The notes below the pieces were generated by a model. The model ran no database searches and had not been told where the DNA came from. It was given only the letters and a program-made list of their open reading frames with translations. Source: Owenia fusiformis (Eukaryota > Annelida > Polychaeta > Sabellida > Oweniidae). From it: 64,000 bases of DNA. Positions 12,401-24,546 of this stretch are shown one piece after another (the stretch's first letter is position 1; each line of letters opens with the position of its first letter). The translations under genes were made by a program, and so were the position numbers. The DNA lies in contig CAIIXF020000009.1 of assembly GCA_903813345.2 (NCBI GenBank), forward strand, positions 26,264,740 to 26,328,739, given 5' to 3'.

Positions 12401-12910
12401 TGTGATAATACGATGACTTTATGTAACTAAAGTTACGATTTTTTGTGAAACACAAAATTCAACTCTTCAATTTCTTGGCTAGTATCATATAGTCATAAAA
12501 ACATTTACCATGGTATCATGAGATAAATTGCTTATTTACTGGCTGTGACTGAATACGGGTTTTATTCCTCGAGACGGGATGAATTTTAGACGCGACAAAC
12601 ATTCTGATTATTAGACAAAAGTGCTATAAATCCACCTTCTTATTTTCTAGGTCAATTTTCAGAATCTGACCCGCATGTGTTCCATTAACCTGAACGCCAG
12701 CTGCTACCATGTAAAAGTTGCCATCCTTCGTGAAAACAGGACCTTCTGCGGTTGGATGGCCTTCCACTATTTTTTCAAAGTACGCTGCAAAACAAGCCGA
12801 GGTCAATATTAAGTAAAATGTCCCGAATTTCAATCAAATCTCAAAAATCTGATGTAAAATGTGATACCTAGCAATAGCAACCACAGTTTGCCCGCATCCC
12901 TTAATAGCAT
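9431..12910 (-). CDS. diisopropyl-fluorophosphatase-like (SMP-30/gluconolactonase fold) hydrolase
   Basis: The six - strand exons are 12910-12868, 12784-12636, 12283-12143, 10659-10528, 10111-9880 and 9687-9431. Every junction is GT-AG and in phase, giving 317 aa; squid DFPase has 314. The family is a six-bladed, calcium-dependent beta-propeller that hydrolyses organophosphate P-F bonds; the natural substrate is unknown. Expected calcium and catalytic residues are present: E28 (TAEGPVF), N126 (LQGCND), N181 (LLFPNGLAV), D238 and D241 (IPDGMDFD), H282 (SDVHFRPD) and H295 (ITEHSFDG). The C-terminal KGMKQYCEF also matches the squid type. The chosen start yields a hydrophobic segment (KLWLLLLAYF) before the domain, so secretion or membrane insertion is possible. 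Intron 3 is almost entirely a 46-bp minisatellite. The gene converges on ECSIT, with about 525 bp between the two stop codons. Confidence 0.93.
10650..12029. repeat. 46-bp minisatellite, ~30 units, in DFPase-like intron 3
   Basis: The unit reads on the + strand approximately ggttgctatctttaatgc followed by aaaatgtcatctcatttc and atcaagcttt, with period 46. Units vary by single bases (t/c, tatggt/tttggt/tgtggt), and a few are 44 bp. On the gene strand each unit contains 'gcattaaagATAGCAACCAAAG', which matches the true intron-exon junction at 10659/10660 (gcgttacag|ATAGCAACCAAAG). The array therefore begins at the acceptor and includes about 13 bases of exon 4. Confidence 0.97.
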
Positions 12911-14114
12911 GGGCCACAATATGCGTATCAAGCTATGGGAAAGTAAACACATTTTTACACTTATAGACTTGATGTCTATATGCAAAGATGACAAGATTGG
13001 TATTAACATTGGGTTAGTTGTTGTTGCACAAGTTTCTGCAGCTGTACACTGTTCAATACATCCACTTAGCACTGTTCCTCTACCAGATGCAGATGTCGAG
13101 CATTTCATCCAACATGATTTATCAACGACAGTACCCTGGATAAGAAACGGTTACATTTTTATAGTACATCTGTTTGTCCTCAAATTGCAATAGCTCGAAA
13201 TTTTTGACTCGCGAAATCTACTTTTGGCCTATTTCCTAGCTTTACAAATAATTTCAGATATCCTGCATTGTAAAAGGCCATGTCACTGTAAAGAGTAGTA
13301 GTATGAAATAATTCTGTTGCAGAAAAATCGGCAAAAACTAGATCCGTTTTTTCAGCCATTTTACAGTGAAAACAAATAAGTGTTAAAAATTGACATTTTT
13401 TGATGTAATTGAACATAGCTAAAACTAAACCTATTTTTGCTCATCATTTTATGTATTCTAAAATATAATGCCTTTATATGAACTACTTCAGCATACTTTT
13501 TTTTGATCGTTACGATTGTAAGTAGCTTTGATATCTGGCTTAAAAATTGTGAATTTTGTGAAATTGTCGATGTAACATTACACGCTTTTGAAAACATGTC
13601 ATATCTCAATAATAAATGATCGCATCTTTTAATTTTGGTTATGCTGGCATAGAGAACATTCATTCAGAGTGTGATGAGAGCACTGCATTTGATCTCAACC
13701 TATTACCGATTATATAGACCATATAAAGTAAATGTAAAATTTATTCTGTGAAAATCGACATGGTCGTTTAAAGATATGCTATACAGATATGTAGGTCAGT
13801 ATTACATAATCGTGAAATGAATAAGTCTGAATATATCATTGGTCAGAAAACACTAAAACCTGCTTGAAACTGTAAAAGTTTATACACTCTATTCCACACT
13901 GTATAGAAATGAAATAACTTACACTATAAGTAACTGTGAGCCAATCATTGCATAGAAAAAACTTTATGCACTGTTTATAAGATTCACTGAGACAAGTGGG
14001 TCAATACTTCATGTACTTTATGTGCTCTCACACAATTACCTTCCCTTGCATAAAGTTGCTGTACAGTTATATGTAACTGAATATTGTATATTCATCACAA
14101 ACAACCTTAGCAAA
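12911..14114. other. upstream region of the DFPase-like gene, no gene seen
   Basis: Overlapping short open frames on both strands near 12860-13416 give implausible proteins. 'gaaaatcgacatgg' at 13749-13762 belongs to a short word repeated elsewhere (16180-16200, 20621-20633). I saw no clear promoter. Confidence 0.35.
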
Positions 14115-14214
14115 ATGATGGTTCGACAAAATGGACGGTTTGCTAAAACCAATAAACCAGGCAATCCAGGCCAATTTGGAAAGAAACTAGATAACGTGAT
14201 AGCGAATGAAGATA
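14115..14214 (+). CDS. possible first exon, unknown gene
   Basis: ATG-ATG opens a frame reading MMVRQNGRFAKTNKPGNPGQ then FGKKLDNVIANEDS. It ends at a strong donor, GATA|GTAAGT, with GT at 14215, in phase 1. The basic, low-complexity start would suit a nuclear protein, and the next supported + strand exon is the zinc-finger exon at 17918. That exon needs an incoming phase of 2, so the two cannot be joined directly. At least one exon would be missing, or they belong to different genes. Confidence 0.3.
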
Positions 14215-17200
14215 GTAAGTGAAATATATTTTGCAAAGGTCAGCTTGTAAACAACTGGGTAACCCTAAATGATGAGAAATATGTACAAAATATGTTTTGC
14301 ATGATTTATTCATGTCCTAATGATTTAACTCCTTCACTGCATCTAATAAGGTATATACTTAGGTGGTTCAAAAAGTTTTGCAGTTGATGCCATAACTTAA
14401 AGGAAAATAGGACTTTTACAATGAAACTTGGTACACATATGTGTTATACATTTATACATTATATGTTAAAAGGAAGAGGTGCGATTATTGGCAAATACCC
14501 CTATGGTCAAAATGAATAATTGTTGGGTGAACATGAAGAATAGAATGTCATATAACTCTTTGGAAAATATTAAAATGCTCGGGCACACATAGGCTGAGAT
14601 AGGGGCCATTTAGTTTAGTAAGGTTGTATTGCCTTACATGGGGCTGTGCTTCATTGACTTAACATGAGGATATCAGCAGATCCCAATAGAGGCCATTGGT
14701 TTCTATTGATTATCACACAAATACCAAAAATACACTATGACCTGAATCGATTGCAAACTAAATAATTTCACAATATGGCACTAATGGTTTATCTCATCAA
14801 ATGTGCAAATATGAAGTTTGCAATCGATTTAGGTCATTCTTAAAATTAAAAGATTGTACATTTTTTCATCATTTTTTCCCTACAAAATGGCTATAGAAAA
14901 ATGCTCCAAAAACAACTTTTACACTTATCAAAAATCATACAACTTTGTAAAACCAAAGAATATACTATTTTATTTCATTATGTAGTAACATATTTGGATA
15001 AGATGTAGGGATGCGTAGGATGCAAGTGGATTTTGACAGACACAAAAATACTTCCTGGTTTGGAATCATATGCCTCTACACTTCATGATTGAATTATGAC
15101 CCTAATAAGTGGCCTATACATCAATACAGTGCTGAATATAGGTCAACAAGATACTAGTGTGCATATAAATGTAATAATTAAAGCAGAATACTCATTTTGA
15201 AAAATCAGATGAATTATTTTTTTCTCATGGGGAGATCCCAATGGAGGGTGTATAAGGTCCTATTAATTTTAATAGAATTATTTTAATATTGTACTAACTG
15301 TATAATATGTAGTTTGCATTACTGTTGATAAATAAATAAAATAAATGATTGCACTGTTCAGTAAAGAAATATACCAATTGTATTATTTAAACTGACTATA
15401 CACTATAGAAATGATTTTAATTGAAAAATCAAATCAGTACCAAAATTATGGTTACCCTGTTGTAGTGAAAGGCACATTAAAAATGAATATCACCCCCTTC
15501 AATCTATTTTTACAGGTTTTTATGATTATTTCAGATTTTTCTATAGTTTGCATAACCAGGACGGTGAATTTTCTTCATTTTTCATCAAACATTTTGTCTT
15601 ACCAATATTCATTATATCTGTCAATTTTATCAAAATCGCGCCGCTACGTTTGAAAATAATTCAAATTATGTAGATTTTCCCATTGAGCTCCATTATAAAA
15701 ATGGAATTTTCAAACTTAATATTTTAAAATTCTACGCGGTGAAAAGTTGCATATTGAGTAGTTAGTTAATGTTATGGTGTTAAAAATTCAAAACAAAAAG
15801 GAATAAAGAAAAAATGCCACAGAGAAGTCTCAATAGAGTCTCTTTAAACACACCCACACGGCATTAGGGAAATCCGAGAAAAATAAGTTATATGTGGTAG
15901 GGAAGTCCTTGATTCAGTTTATCAGACCAGCATGTTCCAAATCGTGATAATAATTGTGATTGAATTATAATGAGCATTATCTGAACATTTCTGAAAATTC
16001 ACCGTTTTTCTTGTGGAAAACGACCAAGATGTAATTCACACATGGGCACCATTCTAGTGTAAAGAAGGACACTATTCAAGAAAACAATATATCCACTCTG
16101 TTTTAACGAAAACATTTTACGAAATAACCAGCACGACCCCATCTATGAGCGAATATAGTGTGAAACTGTGACAATCGACATGCGTGAAAATCGACATGGT
16201 TATACCATTGAATTCAAAGCAGTGAATTAGTCATTTCTATAAATCGAAAATGGATAGATTTGATTTTATATGATTACCAATATACTGATAACACATGCAT
16301 AACAGTTTTCCGATAATTACGCATTAAGATCAATTGATAGACAATGAAAAGATAACAGCTAAAGAGTTTTCTCTTTGTTCAGCGTACCTTTTTCCATTTT
16401 ATACCTCTTTACAAAAATGCGTTACATGTAAGCAGATGATAAGTTATTTGGAACTTCCATAAGCATAATTTACCGAAGGATTTTCACTACAAAAATCATT
16501 ATGAAGACCATTATAGCCCAAAATGTGTCAACCTCTCTAAATAACGTTTCGTTCAGTGCATTCCCGAGTATTGCTGACTTCAATTATAAAGTCTATTAAC
16601 GTTTGGGTTCAGTTTCTTTTTCAATGAATGCATCATTCTCAATGGTGAACAGCATAAACAGGCATATCTTATTTGTAATATGAACGATTTTATAGCTTTT
16701 CAACGATGTTTATTTGCTTATCATTACTTTCTAATTTCATTATTACGATCTGATCTACTAGATACATTACGATCTGATGTACAAGATTCGGAATGCCTTC
16801 GTCAAACGTAATTCGTTGCAAATCAATGCCCGAGAAATAAATAAATCAAAAATTCGAGAGATGAGGTGCATAAGATTACGTCCCTCATTGAAAATTATCG
16901 CCAATCGAATTAACTAGCATTATAGAAACATAAAGCACAAGATGCGCATGCGACGATAGAGGCAACAAAAGCGAGAATCCGGAAAAGGAATCGAGTCTGA
17001 CAAGAAAGAAATTAGTTTCTCTAAAGCGGAAATTATAACGACTAAAACAAAAATCTCAGAATGAAGCAAACATAGTAATAAAAAACACTTCCGGTGGTAA
17101 TGGAAAAAAGTCTTGTGATAGGAACTTGGAGGGGGAGAGGGGGGTCATCGGCGAAGCGCTCCGCAGATAGTGGTGTCAAGAGAAACGTCTCTACACCGTT

Positions 17201-17333
17201 GCAGATGATTTTTATGATTGAACTATACGTCATCCTTAATGGACTGGACTCGACATCAATATCATGTTTCAATTGATAACGTAGACTCGAGTAGAATAAG
17301 GACCGGCTTCTTGATTTGGAATATGTTAAAGGC
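14215..17333. other. gene-free AT-rich stretch
   Basis: I found no supported exon. It contains a 23-bp inverted repeat, 'atgacctgaatcgattgcaa' at about 14737 and its complement ending near 14836 ('ttgcaatcgatttaggtcat'), and two 'aatcgacatg' words at 16172-16200. Short frames at 15411 and 17042-17335 are not convincing. Confidence 0.35.
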
Positions 17334-17917
17334 ACGGGATGTCATCGCCTGATTTGGTCAATGTTAGGGAGCAGGTCGTTTTTACAATAAATTTCAATAT
17401 TTTCACACAAAATATTTTTTTACTGAAAAACTGCTCATTCGCAGAGAAAATGTACTAGCACATGCAATGACAATGTCAATCACGCTTCTGTACTAAATTC
17501 GGCGGAAGTCTTTTATAATCTAATACGAAGTTACTAAAAAAGGCGCGAACGCCCTACACTCAAAATGATCGTTTTTCCATTATAACTTTTTAACGTAATT
17601 TAACGAAGGCTTCTAATTATTATCCAAGATAGTCTAAATACCGATTAAAATATTTCTTACTTCAAACAGATACGCCGTCTTTTATTCAATTTTTTAAAAA
17701 ATAATAAAAAATAACTCTTGTCAATGTTAGGGAGCAGTCAATGTTAGGGAGCAAAATGATTTTATCAGAATATTAAAAATGTAGCAAATGGCCATTTAAA
17801 ATATGTATGGCATTTATAAACTAAACAATATTGTTTGAATGATTATTTTAAACCCCTTGCCTTAACAAAATTTAACAAAATCGATAAAAAAAATTGTTTT
17901 GCATTTTTGTTATCTAG

Positions 17918-18161
17918 GAAAAGCTGTTTGAACAGGCACGAGATGACCCACAAGGACTCTGAGTTCTTTTGTGCGACTTGCCAGGACATGGGATCAGATA
18001 TGGAGGGCACACGCTGCTTCAAAACAAAACATTACTTAAACGTTCACAAGAAGCTTGTTCATGGAAACACGTTATTCAAATGTCCACATTGTTGTAAGGA
18101 GTTTAAATACCGAGCAACCTTACAACGGCATATTAAAACGAATCATTCTTCAAACATGTAA
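17918..18161 (+). CDS. terminal exon of a C2H2 zinc-finger protein
   Basis: The sequence after the acceptor tttgttatctag|GAAAAGC encodes the end of one finger (SCLNRHEMTH, the H-x3-H half only). Next is a long atypical finger, FCATC...HYLNVHKKLVH (C-x2-C, extended loop, H-x4-H), then a canonical FKCPHC..LQRHIKTNH (C-x2-C-x12-H-x4-H). The frame stops at 18161 after SSNM. Such proteins bind DNA in the nucleus. The Cys half of the first finger is missing, so at least one upstream exon is required; I could not find it. The exon sits between the arms of a long inverted repeat, so it may be a captured or stranded gene fragment rather than part of an intact gene. Confidence 0.7.
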
Positions 18162-18476
18162 GATAGCGTAATAAATGCGCAGCTGCAGTTGCTAGCTAGC
18201 TCATGATCTAGTAGCATGAAATGTAATGTTTTGTTATTTTAAAAATTATGTCTCCCCTGAACTGTAAATTTCAAAAATATCCTCAATAATTCATTCATAT
18301 AATTACTGTAGTACATTGGAAAGTGAAATAAGTAGCTTGCACGGTGGATATGGATGACGCAGTCCAGCCACGTACTGTATGTGTAATCCCAGGTTAATAT
18401 ATAGGGTGTCCCCAAGTCTGCAAGTGAGCCGCTTTTTGACAATTAAATTCATTCAAAACTTAAATAAAGTAGCCTT

Positions 18477-18988
18477 AAGCCCAGTATACACCAATGGGGC
18501 AAAATCCCACTTGCCCATCGAGTCCGATCTTGCCCTATCGAATCCGAACTTGCCCCAATGAGTCCAACGGAGTCCCATGGTTGATGACTTTGCCCCATCA
18601 AGTCCCAACGTGCCCCATCGAGCCCCATGGAGTCCCATCAAATCCCACCTTGCCCCATTGGTGTATGTTGGGCTTCACATAACATGTGACCTGATCGGAA
18701 ATCCCACGATGCCCCATGGAAAGAATGAACATGTTCATTCTCGATGGGGCAAGATGGGACTCCGTGGGATTTTGCCCCATCCTGCCCCATCGAATCCCAT
18801 CGAGTCCAACGTGGGACCTCATGGGACTCGATGGGGCAAGATTATATGCAAGTTGGGGCAAAATCCGACGGAGTCCCATTGATTCCCACGGACTTCATGG
18901 GGCAAAATCCCAAAAGGTCCCACTAGGTCCCACGCCATGTTAAGTCTATGGAGGTCCCAACTTGTCCCATTGGTGTATACCGGGCTTT
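18477..18988. mobile_element. MITE-like element with internal 'TTGCCCCAT' repeats
   Basis: Terminal inverted repeats read AAGCCCAGTATACACCAATG at the left and, reversed, AAAGCCCGGTATACACCAAT at the right. The interior is built of variants of 'ttgccccatcgagtccca' on both strands. A second internal end ('cattggtgtatgttgggctt', ~18657-18676) suggests a duplicated or nested copy. It is much more GC-rich than its surroundings and lies inside the larger fold-back. Confidence 0.75.
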
Positions 18989-20003
18989 AGAGTATCATTA
19001 GCAAGTGGTACACATATAACAGAGATCGGTTATATACTGCATTGTCTGAGTATTGACAAATTGAAGTATACGTGTAAAAATCTACTATCATACATGTAAC
19101 TGCGCAATGAGCCCTTCATAGCGTTTGTGCCAGCTATCAGGTGATACCCGGTCGTAAAGATAAGTGCGAGACTAACTCTCTTACTTTAATACTAGGAAAA
19201 TATCAAATCATAGAACTGAAGGATGTCGGAGATTTCTCAAGCCTATATATCAGTTCAGATAATTTATCATCCACAATTTAGGATTGTGAACTGATGACAT
19301 CATCAAAAAGTGTATGTAACGATACATCAATTCATTTACAGTTAGAGGTCAACGAATAAAGAAGGAATGGTTCGCATCTAAATATTTCTAAAACGAACGT
19401 AAACAGGATAAGCTGAAAATAAAAAATGCAAAATAACCTTTTCAATGATTTTCTTACAATTTTAACGCTTTCCTCCCCAAAGGGTATCAAATAATCATAC
19501 AAACAAAATTGTTCAGTTTATAAATGCCATACATATTTTAAATGGCCATTTGCTACATTTTTAATATTCTGATAAAATCATTTTGCTCCCTAACATTGAC
19601 TGCTCCCTAACATTGACAAGAGTTATTTTTTATTATTTTTTAAAAAATTGAATAAAAGACGGCGTATCTGTTTGAAGTAAGAAATATTTTAATCGGTATT
19701 TAGACTATCTTGGATAATAATTAGAAGCCTTCGTTAAATTACGTTAAAAAGTTATAATGGAAAAACGATCATTTTGAGTGTAGGGCGTTCGCGCCTTTTT
19801 TAGTAACTTCGTATTAGATTATAAAAGACTTCCGCCGAATTTAGTACAGAAGCGTGATTGACATTGTCATTGCATGTGCTAGTACATTTTCTCTGCGAAT
19901 GAGCAGTTTTTCAGTAAAAAAATATTTTGTGTGAAAATATTGAAATTTATTGTAAAAACGACCTGCTCCCTAACATTGACCAAATCAGGCGATGACATCC
20001 CGT

Positions 20004-22190
20004 ATATCTCGATACATGTAGATGATGTTTGTACTCCAATATGACGTAAATGGTTGTCCTGTTGTGATACAAGCAGGAAAACGTCACTACGTCAACCTGC
20101 AACTGGTTTAAGCATGCATTAAAAGCTAAACCCAAAGGAAAAATTACTCAAATTGTAAAAACAAGTCAAAGAACCATACGTGGTATGTGAGATAAAAAAG
20201 AAAACATATGCCAAGGGTGTCAAAAAGTTATTTTGACGACATGGCATCTGTCATCCCATTGTCATTCAATCTAAAAATGTAAATCTTGGTTTCATGAATC
20301 AGTGCGATGTTTTGGTAAAGTTGGTGTGAAAAGAATGTAGAAAAGATGTGTTCAGTGCATATAAACTTTGCGGACGTAATACGTACATGTACATATACTT
20401 AGTTTATTCTCTTTGACAATATTTTAGAATAAAATGTGAAACACGACAGGGTTTTGACGGAAAATTTTACATAAACGTGGTCATATTTGGATACAAATAC
20501 ACACTGGTTGTTTCTCAGTTCAGCTTGTTATATCCTACATATCAAAAATGTCGATTCGTGAAGTTAGCGGTCCCTAAAGTGAACTTTTTAACTCATTGTC
20601 ATTGTTTCTAATTGTCTTGTGAAAATCGACATGCGAATGAATAGTGAACTAGCCTAATGATCAATTCTTCCCAAATAAAACTGTTATCATTTTCTGATCG
20701 TCTTAAGCATCATTTTTCATGATCGCATCAGTTCATGTTTCAATAGAGTCGACTCTTTCAATTTTATCCAAATGAAAAACAAAGGGGAAGTTGAAAATTG
20801 AGAAAAACGATAGATTTTATTGGTTCATGTTGACTAAGTGATGCACATCAAAAAGAAAAAGCTTGCAGTCCAAATCCATTTGCGATTTTAAAGGACAGTT
20901 AAGTACCATGAGGAACGTTCTTGGTTTTTTTGAAAATGATGCATTCTAATTTGAATAGCTTGACACATTAATCAGGGGGTCAAGGTGTGAAAATTGACAT
21001 GTTTGAGAAGGACCCTAATTTCAATTTGAAAAGTCGCCTATTTTTCCTTGGAGTTTACTTTAATGCCTTGGGTAACGAATGTACAAATGTATGAAGATAT
21101 ATACTATATATCTATTTGAAAAAAAACATTTTAGGATTTTTTTCACTTTTTAACAAAATTAATTTTACACTTAAGCGGTTTTGAGTGTTTAGTTAACATT
21201 CACTTTTGAATGATGGCTAAGTACCCAGTACCCATGGTACTTTTTTTTATTGCAGGATGTTTTAAGAAGCTCAAGCCGACGTCAGATGGCCGAGATTTTA
21301 TACAGTGATTTAGTACAATAAATCAGATACACTTTCATTGATTGTACATGTTATACATTAATCGTGGAATAAAAAATACATACAATGTAATTACATAATT
21401 TGTTAATTAAGAAATATATTCGTGCAATTCGTTTGTTATTGATTTTGATATATACCATAAATTAAAACCCTATTCAAAAGACGTTCGAATTCATTGGAGA
21501 CAAAATACCAAAGGATGTTTTCATTGAGGTTTAAATTAACTGCATTCTCGAGTCTCAGCTCCAAATGTCGTTCCAGATTAGGTTAGTGTATAAAAAAACT
21601 TTCACTGAACTACAGTCCACTCAAAAAAACAACTTGGCAACCCAACTCCCCAGCAGATTACGTGTTGAAGTCTCTTCATGCTTGAATTCTTATTTGCATA
21701 ATTTGTAAAGAAAATACTACTTTGAGGGCTGAAAATATAAATTGACATCATTTGCAATACCTCCAATTTTTCTAAGTTATTTTCAACAATTACAATAAGT
21801 CTGGAAATTGAAGATAAAAATGATGAATTTTTGAAATAAGACATTCCCATGTAAATCAATGGGAAATGGTATGTTTGTCGCAAGGCTTTAACACGTTTTC
21901 CACAGGGGGGATGTACATATAGTAGACATACTTCTGAGATTCTGCATACTTCTGAGCACTTCGAATTCATTCTTATTTTCAATCTCCTTCTTAGTCTTCT
22001 ACATAGGGATTGACAGGGTTTGTATATTGTTTCTGATCCCATACCTAAAAGGTTTGATAATATCGTATACTGATATGTATGGTAGGCGAATGCCACAAAA
22101 TGAGCTAAAATAATGCAGGCAGGATCATCGGTGAAAACCAACAAAAACACAACTTGAAATAAAAATCTGTTTCAATATTATGTATTATAT
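20004..22190. other. gene-free AT-rich stretch
   Basis: No supported exon. A 'gaaaatcgacatgcg' word occurs at 20620. The 182-codon - strand frame at 21602-22150 has a low-complexity, non-homologous look and no splice context. Confidence 0.35.
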
Positions 22191-22620
22191 TAATCATATT
22201 TTCCTTTTGTCTTAACCATACCTTGTTTTTTAATTTGTGACGTTTCGTCCAGCATGGTCGCTTGACTTTTTCGAACTGCTTGAAGTTGATACTTGATCTT
22301 GAGAGTTAATTAGCACTTTATTCCACAAACTTGATAATTCGTGATTGCCTGAGTCTCTATTCATACACTGTTTTTCTTTCTTTATGTAAATTGCCTCTTT
22401 TATCCACCGTTTATTTCTCTGACATAAAGAAAGAAAAACAGTGTATGAATAGAGACTCAGGCAATCACGAATTATCAAGTTTGTGGAATAAAGTGCTAAT
22501 TAACTCTCAAGATCAAGTATCAACTTCAAGCAGTTCGAAAAAGTCAAGCGACCATGCTGGACGAAACGTCACAAATTAAAAAACAAGGTATGGTTAAGAC
22601 AAAAGGAAAATATGATTAAT
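22191..22620. repeat. ~196-bp-arm palindrome with 36-bp spacer
   Basis: The arms 22191-22386 and 22423-22620 appear to be perfect or near-perfect reverse complements, from 'taatcatattttccttttgt' to 'ctttctttatg' and back. Because of the symmetry both strands contain the same open frame ending ...SSKKSSDHAGRNVTN. No transposon-like termini or target duplication are evident. Confidence 0.9.
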
Positions 22621-24543
22621 TTAGAAAGACTAACCAGATGAATTTATTTAGAACTATTATGTATTATACTTAAGATATTTGGAATTATCATTACTATCAT
22701 ATCTACAATGATGTATCATTTACAATACTGTACTTCATAATATAAAAATATTTTTTTATTTTATCAAAAATGTGCTCATTGTTATTTGGCCCATACTACA
22801 GTATACAAAAATAAATAATACATAATACATAATAGTAATAATAGTTTAATATGGTAATGTATACGTTGGTTCTCTTCTTAACTCTGATTACATAAATTGA
22901 ATAAGCAATTCGGTCAAGTCAAGTAAGTTAGTCAACATTCAATATTCGTATGTTCATCAGTATTTACTAAGAATGGTGCCACAATTGAAGTAAAGCTCTG
23001 GTTTATTATTTTCAATAAACCTTTCAGCAAACGTGTAAATGATAATTTTGATGTTCTGCTACATTCTGGTGAAGCAATCTTTGGGATATGACCTAAATTT
23101 CTGACTTTTCACTGTGTCCCTGTATACCCCTACTTCAAAAGACGTATGTAAATTGTCATATTCCATTATGAACCAACCATAAATGTATTTTTTCTTGTTT
23201 GCATACAGAATGAACTTTCTGTTTTTGAATATTGCCAGATGGTACTGCATTTATTTGTTCATGATATGGAGCAAACAAATGCGTGTCAATTTACACTGTA
23301 ATATCCTACATACTTATATTTCAAGGGTAGTATTGAAGAATAATCAAGAAAATCCATGTTTTCAAATGGATTCATCCTTGTCAAAGAAGGTAAATGAGGA
23401 TATGCGGTTTGAAAAACTTACAACATGTTTCAAGTTCTTACAATTCTTGGTTAAAACAAATAATTTGAAAGTTGTGATTTCGAATGTAATATCCTACTCA
23501 ATGAAATTTGTTGATATTTGTGAATTTTTTCTTTCGGAATGCACATTGCTGGATCACAGAAACTTGCCTTGTTCGAGATGCACGAAAACTGTATTGTTAA
23601 TACTTGACGTCGTTCGGGTATTTGGATGTGATTCACGTTTTCGTTAATCTCCTACCACTGTAACTTCCAACTTAATTTTTGGAAGCCAAATGTGATAGTC
23701 ACAAATTGAAATTGAAATCACACGTTTATGCATACATCATGTGTGTACATTAACTGTCGAATACATGCCGACTTACATTTTATAAATATCCACAGTTAAC
23801 TCAAATCATCAATTCTCGAAACGGTTTATCATATAACCTGGTGAGTTTAATGTTTCATTCTAATTTATAATTATGGTATCAGATTTGAGTATGATATAAG
23901 TCGAGGCTTAAACAAAGCAATGAAATTACGTGAAACCTTTTGTGAAAATTCGAACGATTTTTTAAAAATCTTCCTTCAAAGTGTTACCAAAGTGCTCCCC
24001 GGGAGTGGAAATTTTGTCTTGTGTAATCAAAATAATAGCAGATGGTTTGAATTTTTGTTTGGGTTTATTGCTTACATCTATAAATTTAAAAACATATCGC
24101 CTAATTGAAAGCTATATGCAGATTTTGGCGATCTATCTTTATAAAAAGCTAAATATTGTGCAAAATCAGGAGTTGACACGCTTTCATTTGGAAATGAAAT
24201 TTCCTACATAATCGTCGACTCATGTTTAAAAGTCATGAAAACAAGGTTGAACACAAAACATTGACCCAGTTACTGCCTATTTAGCATGGGATCACTCAGG
24301 GAAATATTATCAATGACTTAATTCGTTTACGGTTAAGTTGTATTCCAAGAAACTTATCAATTTAGAAATGCAAAATGTTCAATTTTGTTTTTCAATTATA
24401 AAAAATGGCACCTGTAGAGAACAACGTTTTCAAAATTATTTAAAACAGAGATATTTACATATGTAACATTGATTGGCATGTGTCAGGGAGTAAATAAGAA
24501 GAATATGCATTTGATTCTATATTTTGTTCCCAAAGGAGTTTGT
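22621..24543. other. gene-free AT-rich stretch
   Basis: No exon with supporting splice sites. A 154-codon + frame at 23183-23647 is open but its composition (rich in F, L, Y, K) looks like AT-rich noise. Confidence 0.35.
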
Positions 24544-24546
24544 TAA

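Larger units (their letters stand above)
17334..20003. mobile_element. fold-back element with ~517-bp inverted arms
   Basis: Arms at about 17334-17850 and 19487-20003 are near-identical in inverted orientation over their whole length. The outer end is 'acgggatgtcatcgcctgat'. Each arm carries three 'caatgttagggagca' words, two of them in tandem at the inner side (17720-17755). Mismatches appear only at the innermost ~40 bases. Between the arms lie a C2H2 zinc-finger exon and a nested ~510-bp MITE. No transposase is visible, and no clear target duplication was found. Confidence 0.85.

Noticed and set aside
12830-13193. Overlapping ~100-codon frames on both strands upstream of the DFPase-like gene
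   Set aside because: They mirror each other; the real first exon (12910-12868) is in a different context with a matching donor.
18453-18943. Several open frames rich in H, P, G, M
   Set aside because: All are translations of the 'TTGCCCCATCGAGTCCCA' MITE repeats.
21602-22150. 182-codon - strand frame
   Set aside because: No splice context, no recognisable motif, and composition as expected for AT-rich noise.
23183-23647. 154-codon + strand frame
   Set aside because: Rich in F/L/K/Y as AT-rich random sequence would be; no domain or splice support.
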